Source: an uncultured Flaviramulus sp.
Lineage (GTDB): Bacteria; Bacteroidota; Bacteroidia; Flavobacteriales; Flavobacteriaceae
Assembly (NCBI GenBank): GCA_947487155.1
Contig: CANKVS010000018.1
Coordinates: forward strand, 1-62,390
DNA: 62,390 nucleotides
Reading direction: 5' to 3'
The translations under genes were made by a program, and so were the position numbers. Below, one piece after another: positions 44,136 through 53,560 of this stretch (within the stretch, counting starts at the first letter, position 1; each line of letters begins with the position of its first letter). Under the pieces are notes generated by a model. The model saw only the letters and a list, made by a program, of their open reading frames with translations, did no database searches and was not told where the DNA came from.

Positions 44136-45513
44136 TGCTTTATTTAACAAGTTCGATTCGGTTTCTTCAAAACAATGGAAACAAAAAATACAGTTCGATT
44201 TAAAAGGTGCTGATTATAATGACACGTTAATTTGGCAAAGCAACGAAGATATTTCTGTAAAACCCTTTTACCATAGTGATGATTTTAACGAACTTCCAGA
44301 AGTATCAAACACCAAAGCTACAAACTGGAATATCTGTCAATCTATATTTGTTGCAGATGCTCACAAATCGAATTTAAAAGCGATCGATGCCATTAAAAGA
44401 GGTGCAGAAAGCATTAAATTTATTATTCCAAACAAGAGCATTTCAATTAAAAATTTATTGCAAAATATTAATCTTGCTTCAACGCTCATTTATTTTGATT
44501 TGCATTTTTTAGATGAAAACTATGTTAAACAACTTGCTCTTATTTCTGCGAATGCAAAAACTCATATTCAAACCGATATTATTGGAAATTTAGCACGAAG
44601 CGGAAACTGGTTTACAAATTTAAAAAACGACCATAAACACTTTGAAGCTATTGTTAAAGCCACAAACACTTTTAGCGTTGATGCGTCTTTGTATGAAAAT
44701 GCTGGAGCAAACATAGTACAACAATTAGCCTATGCCTTATCTCATGCTAACGAATACCTAAACCATATTAATAATAATGAGTCGCTTCGAGTAATTTTTG
44801 AAAATAGTAATAATAAATCTGTTGTAACATTTAACGTTTCAGTAGGCACAAATTATTTTTTTGAAATTGCAAAACTTAGAGCTTTACGTATTTTATGGCG
44901 TTCGTTAATTTCAGAATATAATTTTAATTCAGAGTGTCATATTATCGCAACACCAACAAAACGAAATAAAACACTTTACGATTATAACACCAACATGTTA
45001 CGCACAACTACCGAATGTATGAGTGCTATTTTGGGAGGAGCAAATACCATTTGTTATTTACCTTACGACGCTATTTACCACAAAAACAATGAATTTGGAG
45101 CGCGTATTGCCCGCAATCAATTACTTGTTTTAAAACATGAAAGTTATTTTGACAAAGTTAATAATCCTGCAGATGGTGCTTATTACATAGAATCCATCAC
45201 CAATCAAATGGCAGATAAAGCATTAAGCTTATTTAAGAATATTGAAACCAACGGTGGCTTTTTAAAACAGTTAAAAGATGGTACTATTCAACGCAAAATA
45301 AAAGAAAGTGACACCAAACAACAGCAACAAATAGATACTGGAAAAGATACATTATTAGGCACAAATAAACACCCAAACCCTAATGATATTATGAAACACG
45401 AATTAGAACACTATCCTTTTGTAAAAATTAATAAAAGAAAAACCTTAATCGCGCCTATAATTGAAAAGCGATTAGCCGAAAATCTAGAAAAAGAAAGACT
45501 AAAATTAGAATAA
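44128..45513 (+). CDS. mutA: Methylmalonyl-CoA mutase small subunit
   Basis: The 461-aa protein is the short, B12-domain-lacking partner of methylmalonyl-CoA mutase. It shares the TIM-barrel segments NTNMLRTTTECMSAILGGAN, FGARIARNQLLVLKHES and DGAYYIESITNQMADKAL. With the large subunit at 46205 it interconverts succinyl-CoA and methylmalonyl-CoA. Confidence 0.94.
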   Translation: MSNALFNKFDSVSSKQWKQKIQFDLKGADYNDTLIWQSNEDISVKPFYHSDDFNELPEVSNTKATNWNICQSIFVADAHKSNLKAIDAIKRGAESIKFIIPNKSISIKNLLQNINLASTLIYFDLHFLDENYVKQLALISANAKTHIQTDIIGNLARSGNWFTNLKNDHKHFEAIVKATNTFSVDASLYENAGANIVQQLAYALSHANEYLNHINNNESLRVIFENSNNKSVVTFNVSVGTNYFFEIAKLRALRILWRSLISEYNFNSECHIIATPTKRNKTLYDYNTNMLRTTTECMSAILGGANTICYLPYDAIYHKNNEFGARIARNQLLVLKHESYFDKVNNPADGAYYIESITNQMADKALSLFKNIETNGGFLKQLKDGTIQRKIKESDTKQQQQIDTGKDTLLGTNKHPNPNDIMKHELEHYPFVKINKRKTLIAPIIEKRLAENLEKERLKLE

Positions 45514-45533
45514 CCCAAAATTTTATTATTAAA

Positions 45534-46199
45534 ATGCAAACACAATTTTTAAAACTTTTTGTAATCGCCTTAGCTATTAATGCCCTTAGTTGCAAAAAAA
45601 ACAACACACTATCTGAATATCAATTTGAAGAAAAAGGCATTGTATTAAACTGCGATAACACGAATTTAAAACTCTACAACGAAGCTTTATTTTCTTTTGA
45701 AAAAGACATTGAAACATACTACGGTAACGACAAGCCTAATTTAATAAGAGCTTATTCACAATTTATTAGAAGTGCTGTTGGTGGACATGCTAAATATGAA
45801 GATATTATTTCACAACACACACTAAATATATTTGAAGTTTTAAAAGATAAAAATAATTTATGGGATGCCAATAACCCTAAATCATACTTAAACTACAATA
45901 GCCCGCTAGTTAATTGTATAGCCAAAAACATTCAAAACAAGGATTTAAACACCACATTAAATGCGCTTATTTCTGCAAATAGCATGAGTCCTAAACTGTT
46001 TGGTTCACCACTAATGACGAATTATTCATCTGTTTCAAGAGACAAATATTTAGCAGCTTACGTGGCATTCGATTTATTTTATGCCAAACTATTTAATATA
46101 GATTTTTCTAAAATAAACCTAGATAGAACAGAAGCTAACACAACTTCAAATAAAAACATTACTCCTCCTGTAGATCCGCACGCAGGACATAACCACTAA
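45534..46199 (+). CDS. Lipoprotein of unknown function between the mutase subunits
   Basis: The 221-aa protein has a lipobox (INALSC) and a helical body with [20 protein letters not shown] and [15 protein letters not shown], ending in the histidine-rich DPHAGHNH. It is not part of the mutase by sequence. No named family was recognised. The position, 20 bp after mutA and 5 bp before mutB, shows it is co-transcribed. Confidence 0.8.
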   Translation: MQTQFLKLFVIALAINALSCKKNNTLSEYQFEEKGIVLNCDNTNLKLYNEALFSFEKDIETYYGNDKPNLIRAYSQFIRSAVGGHAKYEDIISQHTLNIFEVLKDKNNLWDANNPKSYLNYNSPLVNCIAKNIQNKDLNTTLNALISANSMSPKLFGSPLMTNYSSVSRDKYLAAYVAFDLFYAKLFNIDFSKINLDRTEANTTSNKNITPPVDPHAGHNH

Positions 46200-46204
46200 C
46201 TAAT

Positions 46205-48394
46205 TTGCGAAAAAACCTTCAACATATAAAAATTAACACAAAAGCCAAAAGCCAAAAACCAAAGGCTAATAGCTATTTTAAAACTGCCGAGGATATTGAT
46301 ATTAAATCAACCTATTCTAAGGAAGATGTTAAGGGTTTAACGCACCTCAACTTTGTTGCTGGCATTGCACCAAATTTACGTGGACCATATAGCACTATGT
46401 ATGTTAGAAGACCTTGGACCATTAGGCAATATGCAGGTTTTTCTACTGCCGAAGACAGTAATGCATTTTACAGACGAAATTTAGCCGCAGGTCAAAAAGG
46501 GCTATCTGTTGCTTTCGACTTAGCGACACATCGTGGTTATGATAGCGATCACAAACGGGTAGTTGGCGATGTTGGAAAAGCAGGAGTTGCCATTGATAGT
46601 GTTGAAGATATGAAAATACTCTTCGACCAAATTCCGCTAGATAAAATGTCGGTTTCAATGACTATGAATGGAGCCGTTTTACCCATTATGGCATTTTACA
46701 TTGTTGCTGCCGAAGAACAAGGTGTTAAACCAGAACAACTTATTGGCACTATTCAAAATGATATTTTAAAAGAGTTTATGGTTAGAAACACATATATCTA
46801 TCCGCCTAAGTCTTCAATGAAAATCATTTCCGACATTTTTAAGTTTACAAGTAAAAATATGCCCAAGTTTAATAGCATTAGTATTTCTGGTTATCACATG
46901 CAAGAAGCTGGTGCAACTTGCGATATTGAATTAGCTTACACTTTAGCAGATGGCTTAGAATATATAAGAAAAGGACTTAATTCAGGCATGGATATAGACA
47001 CCTTTGCACCTCGCCTATCGTTCTTTTGGGCTATTGGCATGAATCATTTTATGGAAATTGCTAAAATGCGGGCTGCTCGAATATTATGGGCAAAATTGGT
47101 AAAACAATTCAATCCTAAAAATGAAAAATCTTTAGCATTACGCACCCATTGCCAAACAAGCGGTTGGAGTTTAACTGAACAAGACCCATTTAATAATGTA
47201 GCTCGAACTACCATTGAAGCTGCTGCTGCTGCTTTTGGAGGCACTCAATCTTTACACACAAATGCATTAGATGAAGCTATTGCATTACCAACCGATTTTT
47301 CGGCACGTATTGCCAGAAATACACAAATATTTTTACAAGAAGAAACCAAAATCACTAAAACGGTTGACCCTTGGGCAGGAAGCTATTATGTTGAAAAACT
47401 CACCCACGATATTGCTCAAAAAGCGTGGTCTTTGATTGAAGAAGTTGAAGCACTTGGAGGGATGACAAAAGCTATTGAAGCAGGCATTCCAAAAATTAGA
47501 ATTGAAGAAGCTGCAGCACGTAAACAAGCACGTATAGATTCTGGGCAAGATATTATTGTTGGCGTTAACAAATATAAGTTAGAAAAAGAAGATCCTATTG
47601 CGACATTAGAAGTTGATAATGAAACTGTACGCAATCAACAAATAGAGCGATTAAGCACTATTAAAGCGAAACGGAATCCTGAAAAAGTTAAACAAGCTCT
47701 AACTAATTTAACTGAAGCTGCAAAAATTTCATTAAATTCGGATAATTCTAATTCCGAAAATAGTAAAGAACTAAAATCAAAAGACCCCCACGTCCGTGAG
47801 GATTATAACTTATTAGTTTTAGCTGTTGAAGCGGCACGCGAACGCGCCACTTTAGGTGAAATAAGTGATGCTTTAGAAGCTGTATTTGGTCGCTACAAGG
47901 CACAAATAAAATCATTTTCTGGTGTGTATAGTAAAGAAATAAAAGACGATAAATCCTTTAAAAAGGCTCAAGAATTAGCTGATATTTTTGCTGAGCAAGA
48001 TGGTCGTAGACCAAGAATAATGATAGCAAAAATGGGGCAAGATGGTCATGATCGAGGCGCAAAAGTTGTTGCTACAGGGTATGCCGATGTTGGTTTTGAT
48101 GTAGATATTGGTCCATTATTTCAAACGCCGCAAGAAGCTGCTAAACAAGCTGTTGAAAACGATGTGCATATTTTAGGCGTTTCATCTTTAGCTGCTGGAC
48201 ATAAAACTCTAGTTCCACAAGTTATTGAAGCTTTAAAAGATTATGGGCGCGATGATATTATGGTAATTGTTGGAGGTGTAATTCCAAAACAAGATTACCA
48301 CTATTTATTTGATGCTGGTGCTATGGCTGTTTTTGGTCCAGGCACAAAAATTAGTGATGCAGCTATTAAAATTTTAGAGATTTTGATTGATTAA
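46205..48394 (+). CDS. mutB: Methylmalonyl-CoA mutase large subunit
   Basis: The 729-aa protein seems to start at TTG (46205; [11 protein letters not shown]). It has the substrate-barrel motifs [37 protein letters not shown] and [16 protein letters not shown], and the C-terminal B12 domain with [11 protein letters not shown] (lower-axial His) and [10 protein letters not shown] low-complexity [16 protein letters not shown] linker precedes the B12 domain. It is the catalytic subunit. Confidence 0.96.
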   Translation: MRKNLQHIKINTKAKSQKPKANSYFKTAEDIDIKSTYSKEDVKGLTHLNFVAGIAPNLRGPYSTMYVRRPWTIRQYAGFSTAEDSNAFYRRNLAAGQKGLSVAFDLATHRGYDSDHKRVVGDVGKAGVAIDSVEDMKILFDQIPLDKMSVSMTMNGAVLPIMAFYIVAAEEQGVKPEQLIGTIQNDILKEFMVRNTYIYPPKSSMKIISDIFKFTSKNMPKFNSISISGYHMQEAGATCDIELAYTLADGLEYIRKGLNSGMDIDTFAPRLSFFWAIGMNHFMEIAKMRAARILWAKLVKQFNPKNEKSLALRTHCQTSGWSLTEQDPFNNVARTTIEAAAAAFGGTQSLHTNALDEAIALPTDFSARIARNTQIFLQEETKITKTVDPWAGSYYVEKLTHDIAQKAWSLIEEVEALGGMTKAIEAGIPKIRIEEAAARKQARIDSGQDIIVGVNKYKLEKEDPIATLEVDNETVRNQQIERLSTIKAKRNPEKVKQALTNLTEAAKISLNSDNSNSENSKELKSKDPHVREDYNLLVLAVEAARERATLGEISDALEAVFGRYKAQIKSFSGVYSKEIKDDKSFKKAQELADIFAEQDGRRPRIMIAKMGQDGHDRGAKVVATGYADVGFDVDIGPLFQTPQEAAKQAVENDVHILGVSSLAAGHKTLVPQVIEALKDYGRDDIMVIVGGVIPKQDYHYLFDAGAMAVFGPGTKISDAAIKILEILID

Positions 48395-48416
48395 TTATAA
48401 AATAGATTTCTATTAA

Positions 48417-49559
48417 ATGGCCAATTTTAATCTTCTTGACATCATTAGCGTAATATCTTTGTTCATTGGGCTCATGTTTGCCGTATTTTTATTTTCAAAC
48501 AGAGGAACAAACAAACTAAGCAATCGTATTTTTGCTTCCTTTTTATTTTTATTGGCAATCGATAATGTTTTCCTTTCAAAAATAATTGATCAAAATTCCT
48601 ATAATATTAGTGCTGTAATTGCATTATTGGTATTTCTTCAATTACCTGCTTTTTACCTCTATATCATTTCTGTGTGTTATTCAGATTTTAAACTGAAAGT
48701 CATACATCTTATACATACCATTCCGTTTGTCGTTGTAAACCTTTTAATGCTAACCAGTTTTTATGGTTTCGATTCAAATTCTGTAATTATATTATTTTCT
48801 AATGTTTCTGACACCTTTAAAAATAATTTTATACATATATTAATTCATGCCCAAGTTATCTGTTATATAATTGTTGTTTTTGTAGTTATACATAGAGCCA
48901 AAAAAATTCGTCTTGAAAACTATGCAAATTCGGGTATTACCTTTTACACATGGTTATTTCAGCTGACTGTTGTTTTATCGATATTGCACGCCTTTGCTAT
49001 TTTAAAAAATATTTACAAGTTCTCAGAATATGATACCTTTTATTTTTGGTCGCGTGTTCTACTACAACTTGTAGAATTAGCTATTTTTTGTTGGTATATT
49101 TTAAATGCTTTAAAAAATCCAAATTTATTTAAAAGTGTAGATTCTAAATTAAAACTAACTAGCAATCTCGTATCAGAAAACAAGACTCAAATTGCTGAAG
49201 CGTCTAAAACTAATGAAGATGTTCAAACTTTAAAACAATATATGGTTGATGAAGAACCTTTTCTTAATTCATCTTTAACCATACAAGATTTAGCAAATCA
49301 AATGGAATTAAATACAAAAGATGTTTCCATATTAATCAATCATACTATAGGAAAACATTTTTTCGATTTTATAAACGAATATAGAATACATAAAGCAACG
49401 CAAGTTTTAGAAGACCCAACACAAAATGAACTAACCGTTTTGGAAATTTTGTATAACGTTGGTTTTAATTCAAAATCGTCTTTTAATACCGCTTTTAAAA
49501 AACATACGGGCACTACGCCTACTTTATATCGTAAAAGCAAACAACAAAAATCCGCTTAA
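48417..49559 (+). CDS. AraC-family regulator with N-terminal membrane domain, copy 1
   Basis: The 380-aa protein has seven or so membrane helices (residues 5-235) and a C-terminal AraC HTH (TIQDLANQMELNTKDVSILI, then VLEILYNVGFNSKSSFNTAF). It is thought to sense something at the membrane and act on DNA. The next gene is a paralogue, 2 bp downstream, so this is a tandem duplication. Confidence 0.9.
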   Translation: MANFNLLDIISVISLFIGLMFAVFLFSNRGTNKLSNRIFASFLFLLAIDNVFLSKIIDQNSYNISAVIALLVFLQLPAFYLYIISVCYSDFKLKVIHLIHTIPFVVVNLLMLTSFYGFDSNSVIILFSNVSDTFKNNFIHILIHAQVICYIIVVFVVIHRAKKIRLENYANSGITFYTWLFQLTVVLSILHAFAILKNIYKFSEYDTFYFWSRVLLQLVELAIFCWYILNALKNPNLFKSVDSKLKLTSNLVSENKTQIAEASKTNEDVQTLKQYMVDEEPFLNSSLTIQDLANQMELNTKDVSILINHTIGKHFFDFINEYRIHKATQVLEDPTQNELTVLEILYNVGFNSKSSFNTAFKKHTGTTPTLYRKSKQQKSA

Positions 49560-49561
49560 CT

Positions 49562-50689
49562 ATGGACAGTGCTCTAATTCGTGCTTTTATTACCATGATA
49601 CTTGTATTTGTGTCTTTACTTTTTTCAGTTTTCTTGCTGACTGTTAAAACAAAAAACAAATTAAGTAATCGACTTATGGCGTTTTATTTTATAATATTCG
49701 CCGTACACATTAGCGTATTTGCATACGCAAAATATATAAATGTGCCCTACGCTTTTGATATGCTTCGCGACCAAATTATGCTCTTAGCTGTGCCTATTTT
49801 GTTTTTATATGTGGTGTCTTGTATCTATTCCGACTTTAAACTTCAACCCAAACATGCCTTACACTTTATTCCCTTTATATTAGAAGTTATACTTTATACA
49901 CCTAATTTCTATTTGGTTTCAGAACAAGAAAAGGCACAGTTTTATTTAGACAAGTATTCTAATCCGGAACCTAATATATCTTTAGTTTATGGTATTATAA
50001 TTTCAATTTTCTATATCGTTCTTATGTTTAGAGAATTAAAAAAATACAAATTATTATTATTAGAGAATTATTCTCAAACAAATAACTACAATTATAAATG
50101 GCTCTTTCAATTAGTGCTAGTAACAACAATAGTTTTTGGGTTCGCAACATTTAAAAGCATTTATAAATTATACGACCCACAAACAAACACTCTTGATATT
50201 ATTCGGGTAATTATGACACTGGTTTTACTCGTTTTTCTTTGTTGGATTGTTTTAAAAAGTCTTTATAACCCTGAATTGTTTAGGGGTATAGACACAAGAC
50301 ATCAGTTAGTAAAAAACATTATAAATTCTAACGGTATTGAAAAAACTGAACAACTGGATGAATCCATTAAAACATTAAAAAGTTACATGATTAATGAGGA
50401 ACCTTTTTTAGACCCTACTCTGGGAATTAAAAATCTATCGGAAGGGTTAAAAATGCAACCTAAAGATTTATCCATTTTAATTAATCATAAAATGGGGAAA
50501 CACTTTTTCGATTTTATAAATGAATATCGCATTGAAAAAGCTATGAAAATTTTAAAAAACCCAACACAAAAGTCGTTAACGGTTCTCGAAATTTTATATG
50601 AAGTTGGTTTTAATTCAAAATCTTCCTTTAATACGGCTTTTAAAAAACATACAGGCACAACACCTACCACATATCGAAAAACAGCTTAA
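49562..50689 (+). CDS. AraC-family regulator with N-terminal membrane domain, copy 2
   Basis: The 375-aa protein has the same plan as its upstream neighbour. The C-terminal HTH is nearly identical (LTVLEILYEVGFNSKSSFNT) while the membrane half has diverged, as expected when two copies sense different cues. A strong terminator follows. Confidence 0.9.
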   Translation: MDSALIRAFITMILVFVSLLFSVFLLTVKTKNKLSNRLMAFYFIIFAVHISVFAYAKYINVPYAFDMLRDQIMLLAVPILFLYVVSCIYSDFKLQPKHALHFIPFILEVILYTPNFYLVSEQEKAQFYLDKYSNPEPNISLVYGIIISIFYIVLMFRELKKYKLLLLENYSQTNNYNYKWLFQLVLVTTIVFGFATFKSIYKLYDPQTNTLDIIRVIMTLVLLVFLCWIVLKSLYNPELFRGIDTRHQLVKNIINSNGIEKTEQLDESIKTLKSYMINEEPFLDPTLGIKNLSEGLKMQPKDLSILINHKMGKHFFDFINEYRIEKAMKILKNPTQKSLTVLEILYEVGFNSKSSFNTAFKKHTGTTPTTYRKTA

Positions 50690-50727
50690 AACCAGCGACT
50701 TAAAAAAAGTCGAACGTTTAAATAAAT

Positions 50728-50770
50728 AAAGTCGAACTCATTTAAAAGATAAAATGAGTTCGACTTTTTT
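50728..50770 (+). terminator. Rho-independent terminator after the AraC pair
   Basis: Perfect 16-bp arms (50728-50743 with 50752-50767) around an 8-nt loop are followed by T's. It ends the transcript of the regulator pair. Confidence 0.9.
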
Positions 50771-50847
50771 CTTTCGGTCGCACAGCATGAATTTCAGAAG
50801 CATATTTGTATCAAACAAAACAGAAACAAATAAAATTTCAAAAAATC

Positions 50848-53226
50848 ATGAAACAAATCATCTTATTAATCACCTTAATTTTTCCGCTTTTTATTTTTTC
50901 ACAAATCGAAATTAAAGGACAAGTTAAAGACAAAAACGAGCCTGTAATTTGGGCCAATATTATTTTAAAATCCCCAAGTGGCGATATGATTACTGGAGGT
51001 ATAAGTGATGATAATGGCGCTTTTAATTTAAAAGCTAAAGCTGGGAATTATAAACTGACTATAAGCTTTATTGGTTACACGACCTTTAATAAAGATATTA
51101 TACTGAATGAAACATTAGATTTAGGAACAATAATTTTAACTGAAGACCATAATACCCTTCAAGGAGTGGTAATAACACATCAAAAAAAGCTCATTGAACA
51201 AAAACCAGATCGTATTATTTTTAATGTTGAAAATAGTATTTCGGCAAGTACTGGTGACGCTTTAGATGCTTTAAAATTAGCTCCAGGATTACAAGTTCAA
51301 AATGGCATTATAAATATGTTTGGTAAAGGCATGCCTCAAGTTATGGTTAACGATAGACTACTTTCGCTTACAGGAGAGGAATTGACTAGTTATTTAAATA
51401 GCATTTCTGGGAACGATATTAAAAAAATTGAAATTATAACCGCACCTCCTGCAAAATATGAAGCTTCAGGTAATGGTGGTCTTATAAATATCATTCTGAA
51501 AAAAGGTCGCGAAAATTCTTGGAAAAACACATCAACTATAATTCATAACATCGACACCTATAATTTTACAACCTTTAGAAACAGTTTATTATATAACAAA
51601 AACAAAGTGAATTTATCTTTTAGCGTAGATAAAACACGTGGCTTCATTAGAGGTGTAGAAGATTTTCAAGTGTTTTACCCAACTAGTACTTGGGACATAG
51701 ATATTAATACAAAAGATAGTAAAAAAGCCCTTTCTAGCAGACTGCTTTTAGATTATGAGCTTACAGAAAACACAACTGTTGGTATTCAATATTTAGGGAG
51801 CAAAAATAACCCAGGTGTAAGCGACAGAAGCATGACTAGACTTTTCAATACAAGTAACACTATAGATTCTTTATTAATAAATAATGGTAAAGAGCATGAC
51901 AAAAGAATAAGTCACGCTGTAAACGTGCACAGTATTACTAAATTAGATACTTTAGGAAAGACATTATCTTTTGATGTTGATTTCTTTAATTATGATGCAA
52001 AAAAAACAAGAGATTTTAGAACGGAAAGCTTCAGTACAAATAATGAATTTCAAAACGTGAATTTTTCAGCTATTGCAGATTCAGATCAATCCATAAAAAA
52101 CTTAAGTTTTAAAGCAGATATGGTGCATCCCTTAAAAAACATGACATTATCGTACGGTATTAGAACGAGTAAGACAGAAAGTAAAAGTGGGATTGCATTT
52201 TTTAACACGATTACCGGTACTCCAGAATTTGATAATACGGTTTCAAATCGTTTTACTTATAACGAAAACAATCAAGCCATTTATATTGATGGTAGTAAAA
52301 AGCTAAATGATAAGTGGCAAGTAAAAATGGGGCTTCGTGTTGAACGAACAACTACAAAAGGATTTTCAGTAGAACTTAATCAAACCAATAATAATGACTA
52401 CACGAAACTTTTCCCAACGTTTTATGCATCTTACGAAAAAGACGATAGTAATAATTTCGCTTTTAGCTATTCTAAACGAATTCAACGTCCTCGTTTTAAT
52501 AATTTAAACCCGTTTAGAGTATATATAAGCAGTAATACATTTAGTGAAGGCAATCCTTTTTTACAACCCGCTTTTAATGATAACTTTGAATTAAAACACA
52601 CATTTAAAAGCAAATTAACAACCAATATATTTTTAAGCAAGAGAACTAATGTCTCTGGTGTTATTTTCACTTCCAATATTGAAGAAAACACACAAATAGT
52701 AACTCGGGATAACTTTTTTAATCAAACTATAATTGGTATTGGTCAAAATTATCTCTTTGATAAGTTAGATTGGTTTCAAAGTAATAACGGTTTCACGTTA
52801 ATTAACAGTAAAAGTAAATTTACGAAGCAAATAGACGCTTCTCCTCAAAACGGATTCTCATATATTGCTTCTAGTAACAATACCATAAAATTCAGTAAGA
52901 CCAGTAAATTTCAAATTGATGCGATTTACAATTCTAAATCTCAGTCAGATTTATTTACTATTGGAGATAATTTTAGCTTGGATTTGGGTTACAGCAAGTC
53001 GTTTTTAAACAATAATTTAAAATGTAACATTGTTATAAAAGATGTTTTCGCCACTTCTTATTTAGACAATTTAGAGTCTGTTGTTAACGACGTAAGACAA
53101 GTATACGGACAAAACAGAAACAGTCGTTATGTTCGATTTTCGTTAAGTTATAGTTTTGGAAACAAAAAAATAAATGAAAAAAGACGCAGTTTTGGAAATG
53201 AAGAAGAAAGAAGAAGAGCAAATTAA
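50848..53226 (+). CDS. Outer-membrane beta-barrel protein, TonB-receptor-like
   Basis: I start at ATG 50848 (MKQIILLITLIFPLFIFSQ), which gives a signal peptide; the longer frame from 50806 does not. The 792-aa protein has a carboxypeptidase-like domain (IEIKGQVKDKNEPVIWANII), a plug-like part (DALDALKLAPGLQVQNGIIN) and an OMP_b-brl_3-type barrel. The C-terminus is a short basic, acidic-mixed tail after SYSFGNKK. Substrate unknown; it follows two regulators that may control it. Confidence 0.88.
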   Translation: MKQIILLITLIFPLFIFSQIEIKGQVKDKNEPVIWANIILKSPSGDMITGGISDDNGAFNLKAKAGNYKLTISFIGYTTFNKDIILNETLDLGTIILTEDHNTLQGVVITHQKKLIEQKPDRIIFNVENSISASTGDALDALKLAPGLQVQNGIINMFGKGMPQVMVNDRLLSLTGEELTSYLNSISGNDIKKIEIITAPPAKYEASGNGGLINIILKKGRENSWKNTSTIIHNIDTYNFTTFRNSLLYNKNKVNLSFSVDKTRGFIRGVEDFQVFYPTSTWDIDINTKDSKKALSSRLLLDYELTENTTVGIQYLGSKNNPGVSDRSMTRLFNTSNTIDSLLINNGKEHDKRISHAVNVHSITKLDTLGKTLSFDVDFFNYDAKKTRDFRTESFSTNNEFQNVNFSAIADSDQSIKNLSFKADMVHPLKNMTLSYGIRTSKTESKSGIAFFNTITGTPEFDNTVSNRFTYNENNQAIYIDGSKKLNDKWQVKMGLRVERTTTKGFSVELNQTNNNDYTKLFPTFYASYEKDDSNNFAFSYSKRIQRPRFNNLNPFRVYISSNTFSEGNPFLQPAFNDNFELKHTFKSKLTTNIFLSKRTNVSGVIFTSNIEENTQIVTRDNFFNQTIIGIGQNYLFDKLDWFQSNNGFTLINSKSKFTKQIDASPQNGFSYIASSNNTIKFSKTSKFQIDAIYNSKSQSDLFTIGDNFSLDLGYSKSFLNNNLKCNIVIKDVFATSYLDNLESVVNDVRQVYGQNRNSRYVRFSLSYSFGNKKINEKRRSFGNEEERRRAN

Positions 53227-53240
53227 AAAAATTAGTATTC

Positions 53241-53342
53241 AAGAATAACACGCTTTTTGTTAAAGTTAAAGAAGATAAAAACCCTGTTGAAGATTTTATC
53301 TATGAAAATGCATGGACACAACCCTATACTTTTAACAAATGA
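53241..53342 (+). pseudogene. Possible gene remnant
   Basis: A 33-codon open frame without a start reads KNNTLFVKVKEDKNPVEDFI and ends TQPYTFNK. It looks like the end of a coding sequence. It may be the remains of a small gene after the barrel gene; it may equally be chance. Confidence 0.25.
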
Positions 53343-53560
53343 ATTGAATAATACTTTATAAGTTTTTTCTTGTTTTTTAATGTTTTTTTAATAGAGAAAT
53401 TAATAAAAATTTTGTTTATTCGTATTTCTAATACCATTTCTTGTTTGAAATTACTGTAAAATAAATTGATGGTTTTTCTTTATAGAAAAAAAGGCGATTT
53501 ATTACGGTCATTTCAGATGAAAAATAGTATAATATGCTAATTAATTATACTTTATCAATC

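Noticed and set aside
53241..53342. Functional small gene after the barrel gene
   Set aside because: No start codon is present in the frame; kept only as a low-confidence remnant.
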